Shown here in pieces: positions 1 through 8,084 of a DNA stretch of 32,717 bases (the first letter of the stretch is position 1; each line of letters starts with the position of its first letter). A program made the translations under genes and the position numbers. Origin of the DNA: VFMC01 sp037131575 (GTDB lineage: Bacteria > Actinomycetota > Acidimicrobiia > Acidimicrobiales > Ilumatobacteraceae); assembly GCA_037131575.1 (NCBI GenBank), contig JBAXQV010000008.1, positions 1 to 32,717 on the forward strand, given 5' to 3'. The notes under the pieces were generated by a model. That model searched no databases. It was not told where the DNA came from and worked only from the letters and a program-made list of their open reading frames with translations.

Positions 1-957
1 CTCGAGTTCAGAGCCATGGCCTGTGCGGCGCGTGTGGTGGTGGTGGGCGGCACACCCGCTCACCTCGCCTTCGCCCGCACGGCCGTGGAACATCTCGAGC
101 AGTGCTGGAGCCGGTTCCTGCCCAACAGCGACATCGCCCGCATCAATGCCGCCGGTGGGTGCCCCATCAGCGTCGACCCCTCCACCATCAGGCTCATCAC
201 CGCCATGGTGCAGGGCTGGGCTCGCACCGACGGTGCATTCGACCCCACGTTGTTGGCGCCCCTCGTGGGCTTGGGGTACGCCGCCAGTTGGGACAACCCG
301 GCGTACGTCACGTCGTTGGCTGCAGGTACCTCGCTGCGCACTCGCCCTACCGACATCGAGATCGATGGCAACCGCTGCATCGTGCGCGCACCCTCCGGCA
401 TCGGGCTCGACGCGGGCGGTATCGGCAAGGGTTTGGCCGCTGACCTCGTGGTTGAGCAACTCCTGGCTGCCGGGGCCGAAGGGGCGTTGGTGAGCATCGG
501 CGGCGACCTCCGGGTGGGGGGTCGTGCGCCTCAGGCTGGTGGCTGGACTATCGACGTGGTGAATCCGGTCGATGATGCCCTCGCCGAAGCGCGACTCACC
601 CTCACCACGGGGGGTGTGGCCACATCGGGCACCGTTCGCCGGGCGTGGGTGCGGCCTGATGGCTCCGCCGCGCATCATCTGCTCGACCCCGCCACTGCTC
701 AGCCGGTGTCGGTTCACGCCGCCGACGCGCTCATCGAAGCCACCGTGGTGGCAGGCACCGGGGCGTGGGCCGAGGTGTTCACCAAGGCAGTACTCGTCCG
801 TGGTGCGGAAGCCGGCCTGCCCTGGCTCGACTCGCTCGGCCTTGCCTGCCGCGCCCGCTTCGCCGACGGCACCGAACTCACCAACGATGCCTGGGATGCG
901 TTCGTCGCCGAGGGGCTGGCGCAGCCCGTCCACCAAGCCGATGAGGTGACCGCATGA
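1..957 (+). CDS. apbE: FAD:protein FMN transferase (ApbE family), 5' end cut by window
   Basis: ApbE enzymes move FMN from FAD onto a Thr/Ser of a target protein, usually an extracytoplasmic electron-transfer flavoprotein. Seen here: RFLPNSDIARIN near the N-terminus, GAFDPTL, the glycine-rich GLDAGGIGKGLAADL and the SIGGDLRVGG core, in the family order. The reading frame is open to base 1 and reads LEFRAM just before the first ATG (base 16). Family members have a similar F-x-A-M-G motif inside the protein, so that ATG is probably internal and the true start lies upstream of the window. No signal peptide is visible in the part present. The stop overlaps the next gene by 4 bp (ATGA), so the two are translationally coupled. 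Its partner is probably the ferric-reductase-like protein that follows, or an FMN-binding protein upstream (inference). Confidence 0.9.
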   Translation, partial: LEFRAMACAARVVVVGGTPAHLAFARTAVEHLEQCWSRFLPNSDIARINAAGGCPISVDPSTIRLITAMVQGWARTDGAFDPTLLAPLVGLGYAASWDNPAYVTSLAAGTSLRTRPTDIEIDGNRCIVRAPSGIGLDAGGIGKGLAADLVVEQLLAAGAEGALVSIGGDLRVGGRAPQAGGWTIDVVNPVDDALAEARLTLTTGGVATSGTVRRAWVRPDGSAAHHLLDPATAQPVSVHAADALIEATVVAGTGAWAEVFTKAVLVRGAEAGLPWLDSLGLACRARFADGTELTNDAWDAFVAEGLAQPVHQADEVTA

Positions 958-1694
958 CATCACAGGTGTGGTGGTACTTCGCTCGCTCGAGCGGCATGGT
1001 GGCAGCCATCTTGTTGATGGCCAGTTTCGTGTGGGGTGTGCTCATGGCCACCCGCGCGCTGAAGCCGGTCGATCGCCCGTCGTGGATGCTGGCGATGCAT
1101 CGCTGGTTCGCCGGCCTCGCCGTCACCGCCACGGCATTGCACGTGGGCTCGCTCATTGCCGACAGTTATGTGCACTTCGGCGCCAAGGAAGTGCTGGTTC
1201 CGTTCGCATCCACCTGGCGCCCCACAGCGGTTGCCATCGGTGTGGTGTCGATGTACATCCTCGCCGTGGTGCAGATCACCTCATGGTTGATGAAGCGGAT
1301 GTCGAAGAAGGTGTGGCGCGGTATCCACATGAGCAGCTACGTGCTGGTGTGGATGGTGTTCCTCCACGCCGGGCTGTCGGGCACCGATACATCCAACCGC
1401 GTGTATCGCATCGTGGCCGTTGTGCTGGCCATCGTGGTGGCCACGGCGGCCATCCTGCGCATTCGTCTCGGTCGGCCTGCCGCTGCCCGTGCGGCCGCTC
1501 GCGCAGCGGGTACGCCTGCAGCGGCTCGCCCGAACACGGCTCGATCTGCTGGGGTTCAGGCGTCGGCACCCACTCGGCCGTCGGCGCAACCTCTACCGCC
1601 GCCAGTGGGCGTGCCTGTGGCGAGGCGCCCGCCGGTTTCCGCCGATGCTCTCGGCGACCCACTCATCTCGGCTCAGCGCGGCGCCGGCCGCTGA
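954..1694 (+). CDS. Ferric-reductase-like transmembrane haem protein
   Basis: A 246-residue membrane protein of the ferric reductase-like transmembrane type. About five hydrophobic segments lie near residues 9-31, 45-66, 87-110, 123-142 and 150-170. Histidines at 49, 63, 125 and 138 sit in or at the ends of helices and are candidate haem b ligands. The last ~70 residues are an Ala/Pro/Arg-rich, low-complexity tail, probably cytoplasmic and disordered. The 4-bp overlap with apbE suggests a shared role in moving electrons across the membrane to a flavinylated acceptor (inference; no FMN-binding partner is visible in the window). Its 3' end overlaps the convergent amidohydrolase by 22 bp, so there is no room for a separate terminator. 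Confidence 0.78.
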   Translation: MTSQVWWYFARSSGMVAAILLMASFVWGVLMATRALKPVDRPSWMLAMHRWFAGLAVTATALHVGSLIADSYVHFGAKEVLVPFASTWRPTAVAIGVVSMYILAVVQITSWLMKRMSKKVWRGIHMSSYVLVWMVFLHAGLSGTDTSNRVYRIVAVVLAIVVATAAILRIRLGRPAAARAAARAAGTPAAARPNTARSAGVQASAPTRPSAQPLPPPVGVPVARRPPVSADALGDPLISAQRGAGR

Positions 1695-3427
1695 CCCCGC
1701 ACCAACCGGCCGGGCAGTGCGCCGGTGTGCTCGCCGTTCAGGAATGTCTCGACCCCGTGGGTGAACGTGTGGCGATAGCCGGTGGCGGTTTGCATCAACC
1801 GTGCACCGCCCGCCGGGAGATCGCGAATGATGGTGGGCGGATGTGCCGCCAGGGTGTGCATGTCGATGACGTTCACATCGGCGCGGTAGCCAGGTGCCAG
1901 CACACCACGATCGAACCAACCCACGTGCTCGGCGGTGCGTTGGGTCATGTGGTGCACCATCAACTCGATGGGCAGGGTGGGCCCGGCGGTGCGGTCGCGG
2001 GTCCACAGCGTCAGAGCTGTGGTGGTGTTGCTGCCATCGCAGATGGTGCCGCAGTGTGCACCGGCATCGCTCAGGCCCATCAGGGCGTGGGGCGACAGCA
2101 GCATCTCGCGCACATCGTCGAGGTTGCCCTTCGCGAAGTTGAACAAGGGCATGTAGAGCAACCGGTTGCCGTCGAGTTCGACGAGGAGATCGAGCAACAC
2201 ATCCACCGGCGAGCGCCGTTCGGCTGCGGCGCGTGCGGCCACCGACGCCGAGGCAGGCGGTTCGTAGTCGACCGGGTCGTTCATGGGGAAGAGCTTGTGG
2301 AACCCTCCGGTGAGTTCGGCCAGTAGCCCGTCGATGGAGGTGGCGGCATGTTCGGCCACGATGCGGGCGCGCCGTTCGGGGTCGCGCAGTGCCACTACTC
2401 GTTCGGCCAACGGCAACTTCGCCACGGCGGCGTAGCTGGGGCACAGGATGAGCGGGTTGATGGTGGAGGTGAGGCCTTGCAGTACGCCGATGGGACGAGG
2501 CGCGATCTGCGTCTTCAACGACAGCCCGGCGGCTGCACACTCGGCCACCCACGCAGTCATCTCGCGCCAGCGGTCGGGCAGTGCCTCGGGTTGCTGCACC
2601 GTCATGCTGAGCGGCCGACGTGTGGCCTCGGCGAGAGCACGCATCGTGACCATTTCGGCTGCGGCGAATTCGGCGTCGGGCGATTGGTAGGCATCGCTGA
2701 TGAGTTGGATGACACCGCGGCCCGTGTCGGCCATGGCCGACGCGAGCGCAGTGAGTTCGTCGATGGTGGAGTAGCGCGTTCCCAGCGGGGCGCCGTCGCG
2801 GGTGCGGTGGATGTAGGTACGACTGGTGGTGAACCCCAGCGCCCCGGCCTCGATACCGGCGCGCACCTGGGCCGCCATGGCCGTGAGTTCGTCGAGGGTG
2901 GGCACCTCGTCGGGGTTCGCGCCACGCTCGCCCATCACGTACACCCGCAACGGTGCGTGCGCCACCTGGGTGGCCACATCGAGCGAATAGGTGCGTCGGT
3001 CGAGCGCGTCGAGATACTCGGGGAAGGTCTCCCAGTCCCAGGTGAGGCCTTCGGCGAGTGCGGTGCCCGGGATGTCTTCCACACCCTCGAGCAACCCGAT
3101 GAGCCAGTCGTGCTGATCGGGCGTGGGCTTGGCCGGGGCGAACCCCACACCACAGTTGCCCATCACCAACGACGTGACACCGTGGATACTGCTGGGTGCC
3201 AGTACGGGGTCCCACGTGGCCTGGCCGTCGTAGTGGGTGTGGATGTCGATGAACCCAGGGGTGATGGTGGCCCCGTCGGCGTCGATCTCGCGCGCACCGC
3301 GGCCGCCAACCTTGGGGTCGACGGCGGTGATGACACCATTGCTGATGGCGAGGTCGGCGTGGCGTGGCGCGGCGCCGGTGCCATCGACCACCACACCGTT
3401 GCGGATGACGAGATCGTGTTCGCTCAT
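1673..3427 (-). CDS. Amidohydrolase, D-aminoacylase (N-acyl-D-amino-acid deacylase) type
   Basis: 584 residues. Amidohydrolase-3 family: the N-terminal beta-sandwich strand DLVIRNGVVVDGTG is followed by the metal-binding HTH motif (H63, H65) in GFIDIHTHYDGQ, the subfamily motif GNCGVGFAP with Cys92, and the late metal-site motif SDAGAHCG (Asp454). D-aminoacylases hydrolyse N-acyl-D-amino acids. In this protein the position where classical D-aminoacylases carry an S-H-x-K histidine appears to read SMTVQQ (residues 274-279), so the substrate is uncertain and another cyclic amide or ester is possible. The ATG at 3427 was chosen because it starts at the family N-terminus and is preceded by GAGGGG; a longer frame upstream only overlaps the LLM gene. 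It begins 16 nt after the LLM stop and is probably cotranscribed with it. Confidence 0.85.
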   Translation of the reverse strand: MSEHDLVIRNGVVVDGTGAAPRHADLAISNGVITAVDPKVGGRGAREIDADGATITPGFIDIHTHYDGQATWDPVLAPSSIHGVTSLVMGNCGVGFAPAKPTPDQHDWLIGLLEGVEDIPGTALAEGLTWDWETFPEYLDALDRRTYSLDVATQVAHAPLRVYVMGERGANPDEVPTLDELTAMAAQVRAGIEAGALGFTTSRTYIHRTRDGAPLGTRYSTIDELTALASAMADTGRGVIQLISDAYQSPDAEFAAAEMVTMRALAEATRRPLSMTVQQPEALPDRWREMTAWVAECAAAGLSLKTQIAPRPIGVLQGLTSTINPLILCPSYAAVAKLPLAERVVALRDPERRARIVAEHAATSIDGLLAELTGGFHKLFPMNDPVDYEPPASASVAARAAAERRSPVDVLLDLLVELDGNRLLYMPLFNFAKGNLDDVREMLLSPHALMGLSDAGAHCGTICDGSNTTTALTLWTRDRTAGPTLPIELMVHHMTQRTAEHVGWFDRGVLAPGYRADVNVIDMHTLAAHPPTIIRDLPAGGARLMQTATGYRHTFTHGVETFLNGEHTGALPGRLVRGQRPAPR

Positions 3428-3443
3428 CTCGTCATTCTGCCCC

Positions 3444-4379
3444 TCAGGCGAGCAGGGGGGCGACCTCGGTGGCGATGAGGTCGAGATGGTCGAGATCGTC
3501 GAGGTCGAGCACTTGGAGATAGATGCGCTCGGCTCCGGCCTCGTTCCAGCGGCGAATGGTGGCGGCCACTTCCTCGGGGGTGCCCGCCGCGCCGTTCTGG
3601 CGCAGCTCGTCGGGCTCGCGGCCGATTGCCGCGGCACGGCGTGCCACCTCGGCTTCGTTGGCGCCCACGCACGCCACCAATGCGCCGGAGTACACCATGG
3701 GGCGGGTGCGTTCGATGGCCTCGCACGCGGCGCGAACTCGGTTGCACTGGGCCACGAAGAACTCGAGCGGCACGAACGGGGTGTTGAACTCTGCCGCGTA
3801 CTTGGCGGCGAGTGCCGGGGTCTTCGTGGGCCCACCACCACCGATGATGATGGGCAACGGCTGCTGGGCCGGCTTGGGCAGTGCCGGCGAATCGACCACC
3901 GAATGGGCGGTGCCGCGGTAGGTGAAGGTGTCGCCGATGGGAGTGTTGAACAAGCCGTCGACGATGGCGAGTTGGTCGGTGAGCATGTCGAACCGGGTGC
4001 CGAGCGACGGGAAGTCGAACCCGTACGCCGTGTGTTCGAGTTCGAACCAACCTGCCCCGAGCCCGAGTTCCACGCGGCCACCGCTCATCTGGTCGACCCC
4101 GGCGACGCTGATGGCCAACAGGCCCGGCCCGCGGAACGTGACCGGTGAGACAAGGGTGCCGAGGCGAATGGTGGAGGTGTCGCGGGCGAGGCCGGCGAGG
4201 GTGATCCAGGCGTCGCTGGGCCCGGGAAGGCCCGACACATCGCTCATCTTCACGTAGTGGTCGCTGCGGAAGAACGCCCCGAACCCGAGGGCTTCGGCGC
4301 GCTGGGCCACGGCCAGCAGGGTGTCGTAGGAGGCGCCCTGTTGGGGCTCGGTGAAGATACGGAGATCGACGAGTTGCAC
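3444..4379 (-). CDS. LLM class (F420-dependent type) oxidoreductase
   Basis: 311 residues with the luciferase-like TIM-barrel pattern: GFGAFFRSDHY (about 32-42), the strand-loop STIRLGTLVSPVTFRGPG, GRVELGLGAGW (101-111) and PIIIGGGGPTKT. In actinobacteria this family mostly uses coenzyme F420 rather than FMN; cofactor and substrate here are inferred, not seen. The start is GTG at 4379, supported by a -10 hexamer (TAGATT, 4386-4391) exactly 6 nt upstream, a leaderless arrangement. It heads a two-gene unit with the amidohydrolase, so a joint catabolic step is plausible, with oxidation of a ring or amine followed by hydrolysis of the product. Confidence 0.87.
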   Translation of the reverse strand: MQLVDLRIFTEPQQGASYDTLLAVAQRAEALGFGAFFRSDHYVKMSDVSGLPGPSDAWITLAGLARDTSTIRLGTLVSPVTFRGPGLLAISVAGVDQMSGGRVELGLGAGWFELEHTAYGFDFPSLGTRFDMLTDQLAIVDGLFNTPIGDTFTYRGTAHSVVDSPALPKPAQQPLPIIIGGGGPTKTPALAAKYAAEFNTPFVPLEFFVAQCNRVRAACEAIERTRPMVYSGALVACVGANEAEVARRAAAIGREPDELRQNGAAGTPEEVAATIRRWNEAGAERIYLQVLDLDDLDHLDLIATEVAPLLA

Positions 4380-4385
4380 GGCTCG

Positions 4386-4391
4386 AATCTA
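4386..4391 (-). promoter_or_regulatory. -10 hexamer, leaderless promoter of the LLM/amidohydrolase unit
   Basis: TAGATT on the minus strand ends 6 nt before the GTG start of the LLM gene, so transcription would begin at or next to the start codon. No good -35 hexamer is visible 17 bp upstream. Confidence 0.5.
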
Positions 4392-4423
4392 CTGGCCGTG
4401 CCGTTCACCGGCCTCCGCAGAAA

Positions 4424-4444
4424 CTTGAGTGTATGTAACTCAAG
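4424..4444. promoter_or_regulatory. HAIR operator O1 (HspR-associated inverted repeat), perfect
   Basis: CTTGAGT, a 7-nt spacer (GTATGTA), then ACTCAAG: an exact match to the known HspR operator consensus of actinobacteria. It lies 137 bp before dnaK, and hspR is the last gene of the same operon. It is followed directly by CTTTCTGCGTT. It sits between dnaK and the divergent LLM gene and ends 33 bp upstream of the LLM -10, so it could also affect that promoter. Confidence 0.9.
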
Positions 4445-4488
4445 CTTTCTGCGTTCCAGGTTGTGGTGGCGCTCCGATCGGTTCTAGC

Positions 4489-4509
4489 CTTGCGTCAGGT
4501 CAACGCAGG
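4489..4509. promoter_or_regulatory. Second, degenerate HAIR-like site O2 upstream of dnaK
   Basis: CTTGCGT, 7-nt spacer, ACGCAGG. It matches the HspR operator at 6 of 7 and 5 of 7 half-site positions and has the right spacing. It is 65 bp downstream of O1 and is followed by TTTTCTCGCG, a flank similar to that after O1. A possible -10 (GACGAT, 4526-4531) lies 17 nt past its end, the same offset as the -10 of clpB from its HAIR-like element. That would give a ~43-nt dnaK leader. Identification is by pattern only. Confidence 0.55.
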
Positions 4510-4567
4510 TTTTCTCGCGCTGACCGACGATCTTGTAGTTGCACCCCCCAACCCCCCCAAAATCAAC

Positions 4568-4571
4568 GGAG
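4568..4571 (+). promoter_or_regulatory. Ribosome binding site of dnaK
   Basis: GGAG ends 9 nt before the dnaK ATG. The leader just upstream has two C tracts (C6 at 4544-4549 and C7 at 4552-4558) separated by AA. dnaK is one of the few operon-first genes in this window with a clear Shine-Dalgarno sequence. Confidence 0.6.
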
Positions 4572-4580
4572 TTCAGGAAC

Positions 4581-6422
4581 ATGGCAAAGGCAGTCGGTAT
4601 CGACCTCGGCACCACCAACTCGGTCGTCTCGGTTCTCGAGGCGGGCGATCCCATCGTCATCCCCAACGCCGAAGGTGGGCGTACCACCCCCTCGGTGGTG
4701 GCCTTCTCGAAGGCCGGCGAAGTGCTCGTCGGCGAAGTGGCCAAGCGTCAGGCCATCACCAACCCCGACCGCACCTTCCGCAGCATCAAGTCGAAGATGG
4801 GTCAGGCCTGGAAGAGCGACGACATCGACGGCAAGCGCTACACCCCGCAGGAAATCAGCGCGCGCACGCTCATGAAGCTCAAGCGCGATGCCGAGGCCTA
4901 CCTGGGCGACACTGTCACCCAGGCCGTCATCACCGTGCCGGCGTACTTCGACGACGCACAACGCACCGCCACGAAGGAAGCCGGCCAGATCGCTGGCCTC
5001 GAAGTGCTGCGCATCATCAACGAACCCACGGCTGCCGCCCTCGCCTACGGCCTCGACAAGGGCGCCGAAGATGAGACCGTGCTGGTGTTCGACCTCGGTG
5101 GCGGCACGTTCGACGTGTCGGTGCTCGAAATCGGCGACGGGGTGTTCGAAGTGAAGAGCACCCATGGCGACACCCACCTCGGTGGCGACGATTGGGACCA
5201 GCGCATCATCGACTGGCTCGTGCGCCAGTTCAAGACCGCCCACGGTGTCGACCTCGCGGCCGATCGCATGGCCACACAGCGCCTGAAGGAAGCCGCCGAG
5301 AAGGCGAAGATCGAACTCAGCCAGGTGCAGCAGACGCAGATCAACCTGCCGTTCATCACTGCCACCCCCGATGGTCCGTTGCACCTCGACGAATCACTCA
5401 CCCGCGCCAAGTTCCAAGAGCTCACCGCCGACCTGCTCGAGCGCTGCCGTATCCCGTTCGAACAGGCCATCAAAGATGCCGGGCTCACCAAGGGCCAGAT
5501 CAACCACGTGTTGCTCGTGGGCGGCTCCACCCGTATGCCAGCCGTACAAGAGCTGGTGCAGAGCTTCACCGGCAAAGAGCCGAACAAGACGGTCAACCCC
5601 GACGAAGTGGTGGCCGTTGGCGCGGCGGTGCAGGCCGGTGTGTTGCGCGGCGATGTGAAAGATGTGCTGCTGCTCGACGTCACCCCGCTGAGCCTCGGCA
5701 TCGAGACCAAGGGTGGTGTCATGACCAAGCTCATCGAGCGCAACACCACCATTCCCACCCGCCGCACCGAGGTGTTCACCACTGCTGAAGACATGCAGCC
5801 CAGTGTCGAAATCCACGTGCTGCAGGGCGAGCGCGAGATGGCCAACTACAACAAGACGCTCGGCAAGTTCCAGCTCGTCGACCTGCCGCCGGCCCCGCGC
5901 GGCGTGCCGCAGATCGAAGTGACCTTCGACATCGATGCCAACGGCATTGTGCACGTCAGCGCGAAAGATCGCGCCACCTCGAAAGAGCAGTCGATGACCA
6001 TCACCGGCCAGAGCACGCTCGACAAGCGCGACATCGAGCAGATGGTGCGCGACGCCGAGGCACACGCCGAGGAAGACCGTCAGCGCCGCGACGAGGCTGA
6101 AGTGCGCAACAACGCCGACTCGTTGGTGTACCAAACCGAAAAAGTGCTGCGCGATCAGGGCGAGAAGCTGTCGAGTGCCGACAAGGAACTCGTCGAAGGG
6201 CCGTTGGCCGAATTGAAGACGGCGCTCGCCGGCAACGATGTGGCCGCCATCCGCACTGCGCACGAGAAGCTCACCGGCGCCAGCCAGGCGTTCAGCCAGA
6301 AGCTGTACGAAGCCGCCAGCCGCGACGATGCCTCTGCGGCGGGCACCTCGGCCAGTGGGCAGGCGGGCAATGCCGGTAGCGACGACGAGATCATCGACGC
6401 CGAAATCGTCGACGAACAGTGA
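4581..6422 (+). CDS. dnaK: Molecular chaperone DnaK (Hsp70)
   Basis: 613 residues, normal for actinobacterial DnaK. This ATP-driven chaperone binds exposed hydrophobic peptides, with DnaJ supplying substrates and stimulating ATPase, and GrpE exchanging nucleotide. Seen: the phosphate-1 motif GIDLGTTNS (6-14), the second ATPase motif VFDLGGGTFDVSVLE, the GGSTRMP motif, the conserved interdomain linker region DVLLLDVTPLSLGIETKGG, the beta-sandwich substrate domain, and the acidic C-terminal tail ending DDEIIDAEIVDEQ. The ATG at 4581 is chosen because it gives the family N-terminus (MAKAVGIDLG) and has a Shine-Dalgarno site; an in-frame extension to 4539 would add unconserved residues. First gene of dnaK-grpE-dnaJ-hspR, under apparent HspR control. 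Confidence 0.98.
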   Translation: MAKAVGIDLGTTNSVVSVLEAGDPIVIPNAEGGRTTPSVVAFSKAGEVLVGEVAKRQAITNPDRTFRSIKSKMGQAWKSDDIDGKRYTPQEISARTLMKLKRDAEAYLGDTVTQAVITVPAYFDDAQRTATKEAGQIAGLEVLRIINEPTAAALAYGLDKGAEDETVLVFDLGGGTFDVSVLEIGDGVFEVKSTHGDTHLGGDDWDQRIIDWLVRQFKTAHGVDLAADRMATQRLKEAAEKAKIELSQVQQTQINLPFITATPDGPLHLDESLTRAKFQELTADLLERCRIPFEQAIKDAGLTKGQINHVLLVGGSTRMPAVQELVQSFTGKEPNKTVNPDEVVAVGAAVQAGVLRGDVKDVLLLDVTPLSLGIETKGGVMTKLIERNTTIPTRRTEVFTTAEDMQPSVEIHVLQGEREMANYNKTLGKFQLVDLPPAPRGVPQIEVTFDIDANGIVHVSAKDRATSKEQSMTITGQSTLDKRDIEQMVRDAEAHAEEDRQRRDEAEVRNNADSLVYQTEKVLRDQGEKLSSADKELVEGPLAELKTALAGNDVAAIRTAHEKLTGASQAFSQKLYEAASRDDASAAGTSASGQAGNAGSDDEIIDAEIVDEQ

Positions 6423-6432
6423 GCCGTGGGCG

Positions 6433-6933
6433 ATGACCGACGGAGACACATTCGAACCATCAGGTGAGGCACCTGCCGTCGACGAGGCGGCTACCCCTGC
6501 CGAAGGCGACATCGCCGCGGTAATGGCCGAGCGCGATCAGTTCAAGGAGATCGCGCTGCGCTTGCAGGCCGACTTCGAGAACTATCGCAAGCGCGCCGCC
6601 ACCCAACAGGCCGACGAAATCGACCGCGCCACGGGCAAGATGGCCGAGGCGATTCTGCCCGTGCTCGATGCCTGTGAAGCGGCATTCGCGCACGGCGTGC
6701 AAGGTGTCGAGTCGATCTGGTCGGCGCTCATCGGTGCCCTCGGCAAACAGGGCCTCGAAGCACTCGATCTGGCCGGCCATGCCTTCGACCCTGCGGTCGC
6801 CGAAGCCGTCATCCACGAACCTGCCGATGGTGCCGACGCCGAGGCTGGGCCGGTGGTGGTCGAGGTATTGCGCACGGGCTACCGCTGGAAGGGCCGCGTG
6901 TTGCGACCGGCCATGGTGAAGGTGCGTGGGTAA
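6433..6933 (+). CDS. grpE: Nucleotide exchange factor GrpE
   Basis: 166 residues. GrpE forms a dimer that opens the DnaK nucleotide cleft to release ADP. The acidic, variable N-terminus is followed by the coiled-coil helix containing DFENYRKRAATQQADE and by ILPVLDACEAAF. The C-terminal beta-domain signature occurs as HAFDPAVAEAV and VVEVLRTGYRWKGRVLRPAMVKV. It starts 10 nt after the dnaK stop and ends directly against the GTG of dnaJ, so the three chaperone genes are one transcript. Confidence 0.95.
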   Translation: MTDGDTFEPSGEAPAVDEAATPAEGDIAAVMAERDQFKEIALRLQADFENYRKRAATQQADEIDRATGKMAEAILPVLDACEAAFAHGVQGVESIWSALIGALGKQGLEALDLAGHAFDPAVAEAVIHEPADGADAEAGPVVVEVLRTGYRWKGRVLRPAMVKVRG

Positions 6934-8082
6934 GTGACTGCCCAGCGCGAGTGGTTCGAGAAGGACTACTACAAGCTGCTTGGTGTTCCCGAGACCGCCA
7001 CGGCCAAGGAGATCACCAAGGCGTACCGCAAGCTTGCGCGCGAGTTCCATCCCGACACCAACCCCGGGAATGCCAAGGCCGAAGAGCGCTTCAAAGAGAT
7101 CAGCGGCGCATACGACGTGCTCGGTGACGAAGCGAAACGAACCGAGTACGACGAGGTACGTCGGCTCGGCCCGATGGGCGGGTTTCCTCGTTCTGGCGGG
7201 CCGGGCAACGACACCTCGTTCAACGTGGGTTCCGAGGGGCTCGGCGATCTGCTCGGGCAGATGTTCGGCCGCGGTCGTCGCGGCAGTGGTGCGTCGGCCG
7301 GTAGCCGCCCTCAACGCGGTAACGACTACGAGGCATCGCTCACGCTCGAATTCGCCGATGCCGTGCGTGGCCTCACCACCACGCTCTACCTCACCACCGA
7401 TGCGCAGTGCGTCACCTGCACCGGTAGTGGTTCGCGGCCCGGTAGCTCGCCGCGGGTGTGTTCTCGCTGCGGTGGGCGCGGCACCATCGACGACAACCAG
7501 GGCCCGTTCTCATTCTCTTCACCGTGTGCGGGCTGCGGTGGCCGTGGTGTCGTCATCGACAATCCGTGCACGGTGTGCTTGGGCACGGGGCTCGAGAAGC
7601 GCCAGCGCGAAGTGCAGGCACGCATCCCTGCCGGTGTGGCCGACAAGCAGAAGATCCGCCTCAAGGGGCGGGGCAGCCCGGGCCGCAACGGTGGTCCGTC
7701 GGGCGACCTCATCGTCGAGTGCAATGTGCGCCCGCACGCGTTCTTGGGCCGCGATGGCGACAACCTCACCGTACGTGTGCCGGTCACTTTCGCCGAAGCC
7801 GCACTTGGTGGCGACATCGATGTACCCACGCTCGAGGGGCCGCGTGTCACGTTGCGGTTGCGGGCCGGCACGCAGTCGGGTTCGCGGCATCGGGTGAAGG
7901 GCAAGGGCGTCACTACCGCCAAGGGCACCGGCGATCTCATCGTCACCGTCGACGTACAGGTGCCCGCACATCTGAACGAAGCACAGCGCGCCGCAATCGA
8001 GGCGTTCGCTGCAGCGACTACCGTGTCGCCGCGAGACCGAATGCCCAATTCCGGGGCGTCGAATGCTGGAGTGGAGGTCTGA
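6934..8082 (+). CDS. dnaJ: Chaperone DnaJ (type I, with zinc fingers)
   Basis: 382 residues. J domain with the HPD tripeptide at 39-41, which triggers DnaK ATPase. Then a Gly-rich linker and a complete zinc domain with four CxxCxGxG repeats (Cys159/162, 176/179, 198/201 and 212/215), which read CVTCTGSG, CSRCGGRG, CAGCGGRG and CTVCLGTG. The C-terminal substrate-binding domains follow (RIPAGVADKQKIRLKGRG and VPTLEGPRVTLRLRAGTQ). The start is a GTG that follows the grpE TAA without a gap, giving tight coupling. As in many actinobacteria the dnaK-linked copy is full type I. It is followed after 2 nt by hspR. Confidence 0.96.
   Translation: MTAQREWFEKDYYKLLGVPETATAKEITKAYRKLAREFHPDTNPGNAKAEERFKEISGAYDVLGDEAKRTEYDEVRRLGPMGGFPRSGGPGNDTSFNVGSEGLGDLLGQMFGRGRRGSGASAGSRPQRGNDYEASLTLEFADAVRGLTTTLYLTTDAQCVTCTGSGSRPGSSPRVCSRCGGRGTIDDNQGPFSFSSPCAGCGGRGVVIDNPCTVCLGTGLEKRQREVQARIPAGVADKQKIRLKGRGSPGRNGGPSGDLIVECNVRPHAFLGRDGDNLTVRVPVTFAEAALGGDIDVPTLEGPRVTLRLRAGTQSGSRHRVKGKGVTTAKGTGDLIVTVDVQVPAHLNEAQRAAIEAFAAATTVSPRDRMPNSGASNAGVEV
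8073..8077 (+). promoter_or_regulatory. Ribosome binding site of hspR
   Basis: GGAGG inside the end of dnaJ, 7 nt before the hspR ATG. It supports that start and coupled translation. Confidence 0.65.
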
Positions 8083-8084
8083 TC

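Noticed and set aside
3428..4081. N-terminal extension of the amidohydrolase to 802 residues
   Set aside because: The extra part is Ser/Pro/Arg-rich out-of-frame LLM sequence; the family N-terminus begins at 3427.
4544..4558. C6 and C7 tracts in the dnaK leader as an RNA thermometer
   Set aside because: No convincing pairing with the Shine-Dalgarno sequence; HspR control already explains heat regulation. Kept only as a note.
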